Assembly: GCF_946886105.1 (NCBI RefSeq)
Contig: NZ_CAMPHV010000012.1
Location: forward strand, 1 to 64,000
From: an uncultured Pseudomonas sp.
GTDB taxonomy: Bacteria; Pseudomonadota; Gammaproteobacteria; Pseudomonadales; Pseudomonadaceae
Reading direction: 5' to 3'
Length of the DNA: 64,000 nucleotides
Below the pieces are notes generated by a model. The model saw only the letters and a program-made list of their open reading frames with translations, was not told the origin of the DNA and ran no database searches. Both the position numbers and the translations under genes were made by a program. Each line of letters opens with the position of its first letter. Positions within the stretch are counted from its first letter, which is position 1. Shown here piece after piece: positions 9,680-24,176 of the stretch.

Positions 9680-10110
9680 CGACCCATATCCATCGCTCGG
9701 CGTTGTTGCCCTATCCGGCGCGGATGCTTTTCGACCTGGTCAACGATGTGGCGAGCTACCCCGAGTTTCTGCCCTGGTGTTCGGCCAGCGAAGTGCTGGA
9801 GGCCAGCGAGACGCACATGCGAGCGAGCCTGACCGTGGCCAAGGCGGGGCTGAGTCAGCACTTCGTGACGCACAACGTGCTGGTGCCCGAGCAGTCGATC
9901 GAGCTGAATCTGGAGGAAGGACCGTTCTCCCAGCTGCACGGCGAGTGGCAGTTCAAGGCGCTGAGCGACAAAGCCTGCAAGATCAGCCTGGATCTCAATT
10001 TCGACTATGCCGGGCCCCTGGTGCGCGCCACGCTGGGGCCGCTGTTCAACCAGGCGGCGAACACCCTGGTGGATGCGTTCTGTCAGAGGGCCAAGCAACT
10101 CTATGGATAA
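9676..10110 (+). CDS. ratA: START-domain toxin/ubiquinone-binding protein RatA (YfjG)
   Basis: A 144-residue single START/polyketide-cyclase domain, from the ATG overlapping the transporter stop. Typical features are HIHRSALLPYPARMLFDLVNDVASYPEFLPWC at the start and GPLFNQAANTLVDAFCQRA in the last helix. E. coli RatA is reported to interfere with 70S assembly, while the mitochondrial relative Coq10 binds ubiquinone; which role holds here cannot be decided. The next gene, rnfH (ratB), overlaps its 3' end by eight bases, the usual arrangement. Confidence 0.9.
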   Translation: MTTHIHRSALLPYPARMLFDLVNDVASYPEFLPWCSASEVLEASETHMRASLTVAKAGLSQHFVTHNVLVPEQSIELNLEEGPFSQLHGEWQFKALSDKACKISLDLNFDYAGPLVRATLGPLFNQAANTLVDAFCQRAKQLYG

Positions 10111-10423
10111 CAAATCGATCGTGGTCGAGGTGGCCTACGCCCTGGCCGACAAACAAAAGCTGCTGCGTCTGAGCTTGCCCTACGGCACCACCGTGCGCCA
10201 AGCCGCCGAGCAGTCGGGCATGGCCGCACATTTCCCAGGGCTGGACCTGAGCGGCGCGCCGCTGGGGATTTTCGGCAAGGCGGTGGCCAAGCCGGAAGAG
10301 CGCGTGCTGGAAGATGGCGAACGGGTGGAAATCTACCGCCCGCTGATCGCCGACCCGAAAGAGGTGCGCAAGCAGCGCGCGGCCAAGGCGGCCAAGGCCA
10401 AGAGCGACGAAGCGGGCGGTTGA
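10103..10423 (+). CDS. rnfH: RnfH family protein (RatB, UPF0125)
   Basis: A small 106-residue beta-grasp protein starting MDNKSIVVEVAYAL. The core GTTVRQAAEQSG and GIFGKAVAKPEERVLEDGERVEIYRPLIADPKEVRKQRA pattern is diagnostic of RnfH/RatB. The C-terminal tail is Lys/Ala-rich. Overlaps the ratA stop, so translation is probably coupled. Function is not established; it is usually the partner gene of ratA next to smpB. Confidence 0.92.
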   Translation: MDNKSIVVEVAYALADKQKLLRLSLPYGTTVRQAAEQSGMAAHFPGLDLSGAPLGIFGKAVAKPEERVLEDGERVEIYRPLIADPKEVRKQRAAKAAKAKSDEAGG

Positions 10424-10550
10424 GGACGACAGCGACGCATGCCGATGAAGTCGGTTGGCGTATAGAGATTGTCGAGGCGCATAACCTTCCGCTCGCCTCC
10501 GCCAGTTAAAAACTGTGCCCGCCATTTCACTGTATGAAGGCGTCAGCGTT

Positions 10551-11585
10551 ATGAGATCGTCGTTCGAGAGCGTATTGAAGGACAAGAACCGACTGCACCT
10601 CGAGCGGGCGCGAGGTGACGAGCCAACGGTGACGATGCGCCGAGTCGCCTTTGTGTTGCTGGATAACTTCTCGATGATGGCCTTCACCGGTGCCGTGGAT
10701 GCGCTGGTTACCGCTAACCTGATGAGCACCACGCCGCTTTATGAAGTATTGGTTGTCGGCGGCCAGGACGTCGTGGTCAGCGACTTGGGCATCACTATCT
10801 CGGCTGGTTGCCGCCTCGCCGATCTGCATGAGCGTGAGCAGTATCTGATTGTGGTCTGTGGCGGATTTCGCGTGCGGCTGCAACCGGACCTGCTGCTCAG
10901 GGCCAAGCTGCGCTCGGCCGCCGCTGCCGATGTCACCCTCGGCGGATTGTGGAATGGCGCCTATTTCCTCGCCGAAGCGGGGCTGCTGGACGGCTATGAA
11001 TGCGCCTTTCACCCCGACGGTAGGGCGATGATGGAGGAGCTGTTTCCTAAGGTGCGGCTTTCCAGGCACTCCTTCGTGCTGGATCGCCAGCGCATCGGTT
11101 GCGCTGGCGCCAACAGTTCCTTGGGTATGATGCTGGAGGTGGTCAAGCGCGATTGCGGCGACAGCCTGGTTCAGGCGGTGGAGGAGGTGCTCAGCTGCGA
11201 CAAACTCCAAGAAGTCATGGATGTTTCGGCGGTGACCGTGGACCGCGATCCGACCTTGCCGCAATCGCTGAAACTGGCGTTGGAGTTGATGCACAACAAT
11301 ATCGACGAGCCGTTGAAGATGGAGGAGGTCGCCACCTGCGTGGGTATCTCCACGCGCCAGCTCGAACGCCAGTTCTGTCGCCACGTCAACGCCACGCCTT
11401 CGCGTTACTACCTGGAGTTGCGCTTGACGCGCGCGCGCCAGTTGCTGCAACAGACCAATAAATCCCTGGCCGATATCGCCGTGGCCTGCGGCTTCGTCAG
11501 CATTTCGCACTTTCGCCGCTGCTTTCGCGAGTTCTTCGACGTGGCGCCGGGGTATTTCCGCAACAGCATGCGCAAAAGTCGCTGA
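10551..11585 (+). CDS. GlxA-type AraC-family transcriptional regulator
   Basis: Codes for 344 residues from the ATG at 10551; a GTG at 10515 and an ATG at 10635 are alternatives. An N-terminal DJ-1/PfpI-like (glutamine amidotransferase class 1-like) domain spans roughly residues 30-200 (RRVAFVLLDNFSMMAFTGAVDAL, then the elbow region GGLWNGAYFLAEAGLLDG, where the usual Cys is absent). A C-terminal AraC domain follows with two helix-turn-helix motifs (EEVATCVGISTRQLERQF and SLADIAVACGFVSISHFRRCF). Relatives in pseudomonads (ArgR, CdhR, GbdR) sense arginine or quaternary amines. No neighbour reveals its ligand. From memory it is not at this position in P. aeruginosa. Confidence 0.85.
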   Translation: MRSSFESVLKDKNRLHLERARGDEPTVTMRRVAFVLLDNFSMMAFTGAVDALVTANLMSTTPLYEVLVVGGQDVVVSDLGITISAGCRLADLHEREQYLIVVCGGFRVRLQPDLLLRAKLRSAAAADVTLGGLWNGAYFLAEAGLLDGYECAFHPDGRAMMEELFPKVRLSRHSFVLDRQRIGCAGANSSLGMMLEVVKRDCGDSLVQAVEEVLSCDKLQEVMDVSAVTVDRDPTLPQSLKLALELMHNNIDEPLKMEEVATCVGISTRQLERQFCRHVNATPSRYYLELRLTRARQLLQQTNKSLADIAVACGFVSISHFRRCFREFFDVAPGYFRNSMRKSR

Positions 11586-11727
11586 GCGCGGGCTGGCCCG
11601 CTCGGCTGGGCGGCGAATGCAGTCCGCGGGGCTGTCTGCTCATGGTATTGCCAATACCGCGAAAAGCTCGCATCGAGCCGGGCCGCAGGCAATTCATGGC
11701 TCGCGCTACGGCCAGTAACTCGTACAT

Positions 11728-11757
11728 AAAAAAGCCCGGACATGTCCGGGCTTTTTT
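11728..11757. terminator. bidirectional intrinsic terminator
   Basis: A perfect hairpin with arms AAAAAAGCCCGGACA and its complement, T-runs on both strands, between the convergent AraC-family gene and bamE. Serves both. Confidence 0.9.
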
Positions 11758-11769
11758 GTTGCGGCAGGC

Positions 11770-12291
11770 TTACTGCGGCGAGGTTTCCAGCGGTTCCGGG
11801 GTCGGCACCGGTACGGTTTCGACGCTGTCCACTTCGCGTTGGATCTGTTCCAGCAGAGAGCCGGGGGCGGCCGGTTTTTCTTCCGCTTTCGGCTGCTGGG
11901 CGGGGGCGGTGATCACGCTGTCGCCCGACTCGCCGAGGATCGCCTGGTCGCGGCTGACGCCTGGCATGAAGTCGCCCGACAGGCCGACGAGCTGATCGCC
12001 CTCGTTGAAGTTCATGCTGATGCGTTCCTGCAGGCGCTGGCCGCCGCCGGGCTGAATGCTGTAGAGGTAATCCCAGCGATCGGCATGGAAGGTGTCGGTA
12101 ATCAGCGGGTTGCCCATGATAAAACGCACCTGGCTACGGCTCATTCCGGGGCGCAATTGGTCTATCATGTCCTGCGTCACGACGTTGCCCTGTTGGATGT
12201 CGATTTTATAAACCCCGGGGAAAGAACAACCGGCGAGTGCGAGGAGCCCCGAGAGGGTGAGGCTTGTCAGCATGAGCTTGGTTTTTTGCAT
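11770..12291 (-). CDS. bamE: outer membrane assembly lipoprotein BamE (OmlA)
   Basis: A 173-residue lipoprotein: signal peptide with lipobox LAGC, lipidated Cys at 22. The SmpA/OmlA domain follows (about 35-110), with [29 protein letters not shown] being the family hallmark. A long acidic/proline-rich C-terminal tail (about 125-173) is typical of the Pseudomonas proteins and absent from E. coli BamE. It belongs to the BAM complex that inserts beta-barrel proteins. Divergent from fur, with only about 100 bp shared, as in other pseudomonads. Confidence 0.95.
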   Translation of the reverse strand: MQKTKLMLTSLTLSGLLALAGCSFPGVYKIDIQQGNVVTQDMIDQLRPGMSRSQVRFIMGNPLITDTFHADRWDYLYSIQPGGGQRLQERISMNFNEGDQLVGLSGDFMPGVSRDQAILGESGDSVITAPAQQPKAEEKPAAPGSLLEQIQREVDSVETVPVPTPEPLETSPQ

Positions 12292-12389
12292 CGGAGGGTG
12301 ACTTCCACTATCTTGGCTGGGCAAATTTAATCCCGGATCATACCCGCAATAAAGGAAGCTGCGAAGCCGCTTCCGCGAGAAAACAGACC

Positions 12390-12794
12390 ATGGTTGAAAA
12401 TAGCGAACTACGCAAAGCTGGCCTGAAGGTGACCTTGCCTCGGGTCAAAATTCTGCAGATGCTCGATTCTGCCGAGCATCGGCATATGAGCGCGGAAGAT
12501 GTTTACAAGGCGCTGATGGAGGCGGGCGAAGATGTCGGCCTGGCCACCGTATACCGCGTACTCACGCAGTTCGAAGCCGCGGGATTGGTGGTACGGCATA
12601 ACTTCGATGGCGGCCATGCCGTATTCGAATTGGCCGACAGTGGGCATCACGACCATATGGTGTGCGTCGATACCGGCCAGGTAATCGAGTTCTTCGATGC
12701 CGAGATCGAGAAGCGCCAGAAAGAAATCGTCCGCGAGCATGGCTTCGAGTTGGTCGATCACAATCTGGTGTTGTACGTGCGCACCAAGAAGTAA
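12390..12794 (+). CDS. fur: ferric uptake regulator Fur
   Basis: A 134-residue iron-responsive repressor. N-terminal winged helix ([30 protein letters not shown]), then the metal-binding HHDHMVC segment and the dimerisation domain. Only one cysteine is visible (in MVCVDTGQ); the second cysteine of the E. coli CxxC is replaced, as in P. aeruginosa Fur. The C-terminal His-rich tail of enterobacterial Fur is missing. Divergent from bamE, convergent with recN. Confidence 0.97.
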   Translation: MVENSELRKAGLKVTLPRVKILQMLDSAEHRHMSAEDVYKALMEAGEDVGLATVYRVLTQFEAAGLVVRHNFDGGHAVFELADSGHHDHMVCVDTGQVIEFFDAEIEKRQKEIVREHGFELVDHNLVLYVRTKK

Positions 12795-12810
12795 GCGCAA
12801 GCGCATCACG

Positions 12811-12838
12811 ACAAAGGCGACCTCGGGGTCGCCTTTGT
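12811..12838. terminator. bidirectional terminator between fur and recN
   Basis: A 12-bp stem (ACAAAGGCGACC / GGTCGCCTTTGT) with a TCGG loop, between convergent genes. T-runs are short, but the position and stem strength support termination. Confidence 0.75.
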
Positions 12839-12858
12839 GCTTTCTGGCATGCCGCCCG

Positions 12859-14544
12859 TCAAGCCTGGGCGCTGCTGACCATTTGCCGGGCATGGGCCAG
12901 GGATTCTTCGGTGAGGTCGACGCCGCCGAGCATGCGCGCGATTTCCTCGACCCGGCGCGCGCTGTCCAGTTTGCTGACCGCGGTGCGAGTGGCGTCGTTG
13001 TCGCGCACTTTGTGCACGAATAGATGCTGATGGCCTTGGGCGGCGACTTGCGGCAGGTGGGTTACGGTCAGCACCTGGCCGCGTTCGCCGAGACGCCGCA
13101 GCAGCTGGCCGACCACTTCCGCGGTCGGCCCGCCGATGCCGACGTCCACTTCGTCGAAGACCAGGGTCGGCACCCGCGAGGTCTGTGCGGTGATCACCTG
13201 AATCGCCAGGCTGATCCGCGACAGCTCGCCGCCCGAGGCGACTTTTGCCAGGGGTTTCAGCGGCTGCCCAGGGTTGGCGCTGACCAGAAACTCGAGCTGC
13301 TCCTGGCCGTGAGGGTGCGGTTCGTCGGCGTTATGGGCGCTCAACTTGATGCTGAAACGTCCACCGGGCATACCGAGGTTTTGCATTTCCCGCTCCACCG
13401 CGGCGGCCAGTCGCTCGGCGGCGGCGTGGCGCAAGGTGCTCAACTCGCCGGCTTTTTCCTGATAGTGCCGGGCGAATGCGGCCAGCTCTTCGTTCAGGCG
13501 TTCGGCGGCCTGGTCGTCGGCGTTGAGTCCTTCCAATTCCTCGAACAGCTGCTGTTGCATGGCGATCAGCTCGCTGGGCTGGATTCGGTGTTTGCGCGCC
13601 AGCGTGTAGATCGCATCCAGGCGCTCCTCCATTTGCTGCAGACGCTCGGGGTCGGCATCGAAATGGTCGATGAAACGGTTCAGTTCGCCGATCGCTTCTT
13701 CCACCTGGATCTGCGCGCTGGCCAGCAGATTGGTCGCTTCGCTCAGTGCACCGGGCTGGCCCTGGAAGGCGCCGAGGCGGTTGAGGCTATTGGTCAGGGC
13801 CGACAACACGTTGCCGGCATCGCTCTCGCTGCATTGCTCGATGACTAGGCGGCAGGCGCTGAGCAGGCTTTCCGAGTTGGTCAGGTTCTTGTGTTCCTGC
13901 TCCAACTGCTCCAGCTCGTCTTCGCCGAGGGCCAGGTTGTCGAGTTCTTCGAGTTGATAGCTGAGCAGTTGATGACGGGCGCGCTGCTCGTCGCCGATGC
14001 TGGAGATGCGTTGCAGCTCGTTCTTGGTCTGCTTCCAGCGTTGGGCGGCCAGCTGCACCTGGCGCGCCAGATCCTGGCTACCGGCGTATTCGTCGAGCAG
14101 GCGGCGATGGGTGTCGGCCTTGAGCAGCGACTGGTGTTCGTGCTGGCTGTGGATATCGATCAGCAGTTCGCCGAGGGCCTTGAGATCGCCTTGGGGGCAG
14201 GGCGCGCCATTTATATAGCCGCGCGAACGGCCTTCGGCGGTGATGACCCGGCGCAGGATGCAGGGGCCGTCCTGATCCAGGTCATGACCCAGATCGCGCT
14301 CGGCCAACCAGGCGCGGGCTTCGGGAATGTCGTGCAGGTCGAAGCTGGCGAGAATGTCCGCCTTGTCCGCGCCCGGGCGTACCACGCCGCTATCCGCACG
14401 GTCGCCGAGGCACAGCCCGAGGGCGTCGAGCATGATCGATTTACCGGCGCCGGTCTCGCCGCTGATCACGCTCATGCCGGCATCCAGCTCGAGGTCGAGG
14501 TGTTCGACGATGGCGTAGTTATGTACGGACAGATGCACCAGCAT
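12859..14544 (-). CDS. recN: DNA repair protein RecN
   Basis: A 561-residue SMC-like ATPase in double-strand-break repair. Walker A GETGAGKS at residues 29-36. Two coiled-coil arms (about 160-210 and 320-380) flank a central region. The C-terminal half has the ABC signature LAKVASGGELSRISLAIQ and Walker B TLVFDEVDVGIGG. Full length for the family. Normally SOS-controlled; I did not identify a clean LexA box in the recN-grpE intergenic region. Confidence 0.96.
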   Translation of the reverse strand: MLVHLSVHNYAIVEHLDLELDAGMSVISGETGAGKSIMLDALGLCLGDRADSGVVRPGADKADILASFDLHDIPEARAWLAERDLGHDLDQDGPCILRRVITAEGRSRGYINGAPCPQGDLKALGELLIDIHSQHEHQSLLKADTHRRLLDEYAGSQDLARQVQLAAQRWKQTKNELQRISSIGDEQRARHQLLSYQLEELDNLALGEDELEQLEQEHKNLTNSESLLSACRLVIEQCSESDAGNVLSALTNSLNRLGAFQGQPGALSEATNLLASAQIQVEEAIGELNRFIDHFDADPERLQQMEERLDAIYTLARKHRIQPSELIAMQQQLFEELEGLNADDQAAERLNEELAAFARHYQEKAGELSTLRHAAAERLAAAVEREMQNLGMPGGRFSIKLSAHNADEPHPHGQEQLEFLVSANPGQPLKPLAKVASGGELSRISLAIQVITAQTSRVPTLVFDEVDVGIGGPTAEVVGQLLRRLGERGQVLTVTHLPQVAAQGHQHLFVHKVRDNDATRTAVSKLDSARRVEEIARMLGGVDLTEESLAHARQMVSSAQA

Positions 14545-14585
14545 GATGAAGCCTCCCGGTCTGAAGTCTGGTTATTTATACAGTA

Positions 14586-14620
14586 GTCTGGCTTCGAGCT
14601 TCAAGCGTCAAGCTGTAAGT
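14586..14620. repeat. AGCTTCAAGC-type simple repeat remnant
   Basis: Short AGCTTCAAGCGTCAAGCTGT sequence in the recN-grpE intergenic region. Related strings occur at 18630-18706 and near 25066-25137, always between genes. It looks like debris of a dispersed intergenic palindrome family rather than a regulatory site. Confidence 0.4.
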
Positions 14621-14697
14621 CCGGCGTCGGTGGGCGTGCCTGCATATCCCTGCCCGGGCTGCCGCTGGCGGCCTGTGGCTTGCCGCTGCCGTCGCCC

Positions 14698-14725
14698 CTT
14701 GAAACCCGGTAATCCATCCCCATAT
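14698..14725 (+). promoter_or_regulatory. RpoH (sigma-32) promoter of grpE
   Basis: CTTGAA, 14-bp spacer, CCCCATAT: an excellent match to the heat-shock consensus, about 55 bp before the grpE start. Explains heat induction of grpE. Confidence 0.9.
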
Positions 14726-14778
14726 AGCGGTCAGGCATTCGGGTTAAGGCCTGATCGAATTTTGTTGAGGAGAAACGC

Positions 14779-15348
14779 ATGGCTGACGAACAGAACCAAG
14801 ATATCCCGCTTCCAGATGTTGCCGCAGACGCCGGAGCGGCTTCGGGTAACGAGTTGGACGCGCGCATCCAGGTCCTGGAAGAAGAGCTTGCGACCGCTCA
14901 GGATCAGGCGCTGCGTATCGCCGCCGATCTGCAGAACGTGCGTCGCCGCGCCGAACAGGATGTGGAGAAAGCCCACAAATTCGCCCTCGAGCGCTTCGCC
15001 AGCGACCTGCTGCCGGTGGTGGACAGCCTGGAGCGTGGTCTCGAATTGTCGAGCCCGAACGACGAGGCGATCAAGGCGGTACGCGAGGGCATGGAACTGA
15101 CCCTCAAGCTATTCCAGGACACCCTCAAGCGTTACCAGTTGGAAGTCATCGACCCGCACGGTGCGCCGTTCAATCCGGAGCACCATCAGGCGATGGCCAT
15201 GCAGGAAAGCGTCAATGTAGAGCCCAATACCGTGCTCCAGGTATTCCAGAAGGGTTACCTGCTCAATGGTCGTTTGCTGCGCCCCGCGATGGTGGTGGTG
15301 AGCAAGGTGCCGGCCGAGGCGCCACCGTCGATCGACGAGCAGGCTTGA
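14779..15348 (+). CDS. grpE: nucleotide exchange factor GrpE
   Basis: A 189-residue co-chaperone that releases ADP from DnaK. The acidic N-terminus is followed by a long coiled coil (about 30-85; [29 protein letters not shown]) and the beta-wing domain with the signature [21 protein letters not shown] and [27 protein letters not shown] binding site. First of grpE-dnaK-dnaJ, driven by the RpoH promoter upstream. Confidence 0.97.
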   Translation: MADEQNQDIPLPDVAADAGAASGNELDARIQVLEEELATAQDQALRIAADLQNVRRRAEQDVEKAHKFALERFASDLLPVVDSLERGLELSSPNDEAIKAVREGMELTLKLFQDTLKRYQLEVIDPHGAPFNPEHHQAMAMQESVNVEPNTVLQVFQKGYLLNGRLLRPAMVVVSKVPAEAPPSIDEQA

Positions 15349-15371
15349 AATCGGGCGATCTGCCCCCATTA
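15344..15371 (+). promoter_or_regulatory. RpoH (sigma-32) promoter of dnaK
   Basis: CTTGAA, 14-bp spacer, CCCCATTA. The -35 element overlaps the grpE stop codon. Spacer length is identical to the grpE promoter, so dnaK has its own heat-shock start. Confidence 0.88.
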
Positions 15372-15394
15372 ACCAGTCAAGCGTTTTAGTGCTG

Positions 15395-15420
15395 CCGCAG
15401 CTGCCGCTACACAGCTGCGG
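15395..15420 (+). promoter_or_regulatory. hairpin in the dnaK 5' leader
   Basis: A 9-bp perfect stem, CCGCAGCTG / CAGCTGCGG, with an 8-nt loop, lying between the dnaK promoter and its ribosome binding site. No T-run follows, so a role in mRNA stability or partial attenuation is more likely than termination. Inference only. Confidence 0.55.
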
Positions 15421-15447
15421 AAATATCCAAGTTTCGGGAGAGTGAAG

Positions 15448-17364
<1,917 letters not shown>

Positions 17365-17423
17365 GCGCAAGCTTATGCCGCTCCGGTCGGTCGCGATGCG
17401 AGTCGCGGCCGACGGTTCCGTCA

Positions 17424-17443
17424 CGCGGGAGCTTGCTCCCGCG
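17424..17443. repeat. REP-like hairpin between dnaK and dnaJ
   Basis: CGCGGGAGCTTGCTCCCGCG, a perfect 9-bp stem. This is the core of a common Pseudomonas REP sequence. It sits where a processing or attenuation signal would lower dnaJ relative to dnaK. Confidence 0.6.
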
Positions 17444-17485
17444 TTGGCGTGTCTGGAGCAGACGATTTAAGGGTGTTGAAGACTT

Positions 17486-18622
17486 ATGGCTAAACGAGAT
17501 TATTACGAGGTGCTGGGTGTCGAGCGCGGCGCCAGCGAGGCGGAGCTGAAAAAGGCTTACCGTCGCTTGGCGATGAAGCACCACCCGGATCGCAATCCCG
17601 ACGATAAAGCCTCGGAAGAGAAGTTCAAGGAAGCCAACGAGGCTTACGAAGTGCTCTCCGATGCCAGCAAACGCGCGGCCTACGATCAATACGGCCATGC
17701 CGGCGTCGATCAGAGCATGGGTGGCGGCCCTGGTGGCGCCGGTTTCGGTGGGGCGAACTTCTCCGACATCTTCGGCGACGTGTTCAGCGACTTCTTCGGT
17801 GGTGCCGGCGGGCGCGGCGGCCAGCGTGGCGGCGCGCAGCGCGGTAGCGATCTGCGTTACACCATGGAGCTGGATCTGGAAGAGGCGGTGCGCGGCACCA
17901 CCGTGACCATCCGCGTGCCAACCCTGGTCAATTGCAAAACCTGCGATGGCTCCGGCGCGAAGAAGGGCACCAGTCCCGTGACCTGTACCACCTGTGGTGG
18001 TATCGGCCAGGTGCGTATGCAGCAGGGCTTCTTCTCGGTGCAGCAAACCTGCCCGCGCTGCCATGGCAGCGGCAAGATGATCACCGATCCCTGTGGCAGT
18101 TGCCATGGCCAGGGCCGGGTCGAGGAATACAAGACGCTGTCGGTCAAGGTGCCGCCAGGCGTCGACACCGGCGATCGCATTCGCCTGTCTGGCGAAGGCG
18201 AGGCGGGCGCCATGGGCGGCCCGGCTGGCGATCTGTACGTGGTGGTGAATGTGCGTGAACACGCGATTTTCCAGCGCGACGGCAAGCATCTTTATTGTGA
18301 AGTGCCGATCAGCTTCGCCGATGCGGCCTTGGGCGGCGAGCTGGAAGTGCCGACCCTGGATGGCCGGGTCAAACTGAAAATCCCGGAAGGCACCCAGACC
18401 GGCAAGCTATTCCGTCTGCGCGGCAAGGGCGTCGCCCCGGTGCGCGGTGGCGGTGCTGGCGATCTGATGTGTCGGGTCGCGGTGGAAACGCCGATCAATC
18501 TGAACAAGCGTCAACGCGAACTGCTGGACGAGTTCCGCAAGTCCCTGGAAGGCGATAGCTCGCATTCGCCGAAGGCCAGCGGCTGGTTCGAAGGCGTGAA
18601 GCGTTTCTTCGGCGATTTGTAG
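17486..18622 (+). CDS. dnaJ: Hsp40 co-chaperone DnaJ
   Basis: A 378-residue class I J-protein. J domain at 1-70 with the HPD motif in [10 protein letters not shown], a Gly/Phe-rich linker (about 75-115), and four CxxCxGxG zinc-finger repeats ([32 protein letters not shown]) near 147-205, then the two C-terminal beta domains. Delivers substrates to DnaK and stimulates its ATPase. Own ribosome binding site, 120 bp downstream of dnaK. Confidence 0.98.
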   Translation: MAKRDYYEVLGVERGASEAELKKAYRRLAMKHHPDRNPDDKASEEKFKEANEAYEVLSDASKRAAYDQYGHAGVDQSMGGGPGGAGFGGANFSDIFGDVFSDFFGGAGGRGGQRGGAQRGSDLRYTMELDLEEAVRGTTVTIRVPTLVNCKTCDGSGAKKGTSPVTCTTCGGIGQVRMQQGFFSVQQTCPRCHGSGKMITDPCGSCHGQGRVEEYKTLSVKVPPGVDTGDRIRLSGEGEAGAMGGPAGDLYVVVNVREHAIFQRDGKHLYCEVPISFADAALGGELEVPTLDGRVKLKIPEGTQTGKLFRLRGKGVAPVRGGGAGDLMCRVAVETPINLNKRQRELLDEFRKSLEGDSSHSPKASGWFEGVKRFFGDL

Positions 18623-18629
18623 GTCAAAT

Positions 18630-18682
18630 AGCTGCAAGCCTTGAGTGGCACGATGCGGGTTGGCGCCGCTGGGCTTGCAGCT
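18630..18682. repeat. intergenic inverted repeat between dnaJ and dapB
   Basis: AGCTGCAAGCC (18630-18640) and GGCTTGCAGCT (18672-18682) are perfect 11-bp inverted arms; AGCGTGAAGCTTGGAGCT follows. Member of the AGCTTGCAGCT intergenic family seen also near 14590 and 25130. It may terminate or process the dnaKJ message. Confidence 0.5.
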
Positions 18683-18692
18683 TTAAGCGTGA

Positions 18693-19563
<871 letters not shown>

Positions 19564-19639
19564 CTTGTCCGAAAAACTGTGCCCGTTTAGGAGTTGCTCG
19601 CATCTAACGGTGGACCAAAAAGGCACTTTTCTATAAGCT

Positions 19640-19697
19640 TCCCGCTTTAGTGTGTCCACTAAAAGTTGCGCAGAATGAATCAGATAAAAAAGCGGGA
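19640..19697 (+). promoter_or_regulatory. candidate antiterminator pairing in the carA leader
   Basis: TCCCGCTTT at 19640-19648 is exactly complementary to AAAGCGGGA at 19689-19697, which is the 5' arm of the downstream terminator. The two structures are mutually exclusive, as in a transcription attenuator. A second inverted repeat, TTTAGTG-N4-CACTAAA (19646-19663), partly overlaps. Pairing is seen directly; its use is inferred. Confidence 0.5.
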
Positions 19698-19773
19698 TGA
19701 CGGTCGATACGTCATCCCGCTTTTTTACAATCTGCGTTTGCTTCAAAGCTTTGTTCGACGGAGGTTTTCTTGA
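19675..19773 (+). CDS. carA leader peptide (32 codons)
   Basis: An ATG ORF ([12 protein letters not shown]...) of 32 residues whose TGA overlaps the carA TTG start by four bases (TTGA at 19770-19773). It runs through the whole terminator hairpin and encodes six arginines, including a run RRR at positions 28-30 that also contains the carA Shine-Dalgarno sequence. The section under the terminator is pyrimidine-rich (CCG CTT TTT TAC). Ribosome position on this ORF could control the hairpin, and its stop/start overlap would couple it to carA. I recall reports of leader control of pseudomonad carAB but cannot verify them. No strong binding site precedes the ATG. Confidence 0.6.
   Translation: MNQIKKRDDGRYVIPLFYNLRLLQSFVRRRFS
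19686..19726 (+). terminator. carA leader attenuator hairpin
   Basis: A 17-bp perfect stem (AAAAAAGCGGGATGACG with its complement), a 7-nt loop, and a run of six T. An intrinsic terminator placed 44 bases before carA and inside the leader ORF, so it can act only as an attenuator of carAB. Confidence 0.88.
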
Positions 19774-20918
19774 GTAAGCCAGCCCTTAAACCTGCCATCT
19801 TGGCTCTTGCAGATGGCAGCATTTTTCGCGGCGAGTCCATCGGCGCCGATGGTCAAACTATTGGAGAGGTGGTTTTCAACACCGCCATGACCGGCTATCA
19901 GGAAATCCTCACCGATCCTTCCTATGCCCAGCAGATCGTCACTCTGACCTATCCGCATATCGGCAGCACCGGCACTACGCCGGAAGATGCCGAGTCCTGC
20001 AGCGTCTGGGCGGCCGGCCTGATCATTCGCGACCTGCCGCTGACTTCCAGCAACTGGCGCAACAAGCAGCCGCTCGATGAATACCTGAAGGAAAACGGTA
20101 CCGTCGCCATCGCCGGCATCGATACCCGTCGCCTGACCCGTATCCTGCGTGAGAAGGGGTCGCAGAATGGCTGCATCCTGGTTGGCGATGACGCCACCGA
20201 AGAGAAGGCGCTGGAGCTGGCGCGCAGCTTCCCCGGTCTCAAGGGCATGGACCTGGCCAAGGTAGTCAGCTGTGCCAAGCCTTACGAGTGGCGCTCCAGC
20301 GTCTGGAATCTGCAGGACGACAGTCATCCGCTGATCCCGGCCAGCCAGTTGCCCTATCACGTGGTCGCCTATGACTACGGCGTCAAGCTGAACATCCTGC
20401 GCATGCTGGTGGCTCGTGGCTGCCGGGTAACCGTGGTGCCGGCCCAGACCCCGGCCAGCGAAGTGCTGGCGCTGAATCCCGATGGCGTCTTCCTGTCCAA
20501 CGGGCCGGGCGACCCCGAGCCGTGCGATTACGCGATTCAGGCGATCAAGGATGTGCTGGAAACCGAGATCCCGGTATTCGGTATCTGCCTCGGTCACCAG
20601 TTGCTGGCGCTGGCTTCCGGCGCCAAGACTTTGAAAATGGGCCATGGCCACCACGGCGCCAACCACCCGGTGCAGGACCTGGAATCGGGTGTGGTGATGA
20701 TCACCAGCCAGAACCACGGATTTGCTGTGGATGAGGCCAGCCTGCCGAGCAATGTGCGGGCGATTCACAAGTCGCTGTTCGACGGTTCCCTGCAGGGCAT
20801 CGAGCGTACCGACAAGAGCGCCTTCAGCTTCCAGGGCCACCCCGAAGCGAGCCCCGGCCCAGCCGATGTGGCGCCGCTGTTCGACCGTTTTATCGAAGCC
20901 ATGGCCAAGCGCCGCTAA
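19770..20918 (+). CDS. carA: carbamoyl-phosphate synthase small subunit
   Basis: The glutaminase subunit that feeds ammonia to CarB for arginine and pyrimidine synthesis. 382 residues, starting at TTG: a GGAGG lies five bases before it and no ATG/GTG fits. The N-terminal CPSase_sm domain (1-150) is followed by the class I amidotransferase domain, with the nucleophile Cys at about 273 ([11 protein letters not shown]) and the His/Glu pair in GHPEASPG. It is 36 bp upstream of carB with no intervening gene, unlike P. aeruginosa, where I recall an extra ORF. Translationally coupled to the leader ORF. Confidence 0.97.
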   Translation: MSKPALKPAILALADGSIFRGESIGADGQTIGEVVFNTAMTGYQEILTDPSYAQQIVTLTYPHIGSTGTTPEDAESCSVWAAGLIIRDLPLTSSNWRNKQPLDEYLKENGTVAIAGIDTRRLTRILREKGSQNGCILVGDDATEEKALELARSFPGLKGMDLAKVVSCAKPYEWRSSVWNLQDDSHPLIPASQLPYHVVAYDYGVKLNILRMLVARGCRVTVVPAQTPASEVLALNPDGVFLSNGPGDPEPCDYAIQAIKDVLETEIPVFGICLGHQLLALASGAKTLKMGHGHHGANHPVQDLESGVVMITSQNHGFAVDEASLPSNVRAIHKSLFDGSLQGIERTDKSAFSFQGHPEASPGPADVAPLFDRFIEAMAKRR

Positions 20919-20954
20919 ACCTCGCCGACCGACCCAAGGATTCGAGTAACCGCT

Positions 20955-24172
<3,218 letters not shown>

Positions 24173-24176
<4 letters not shown>

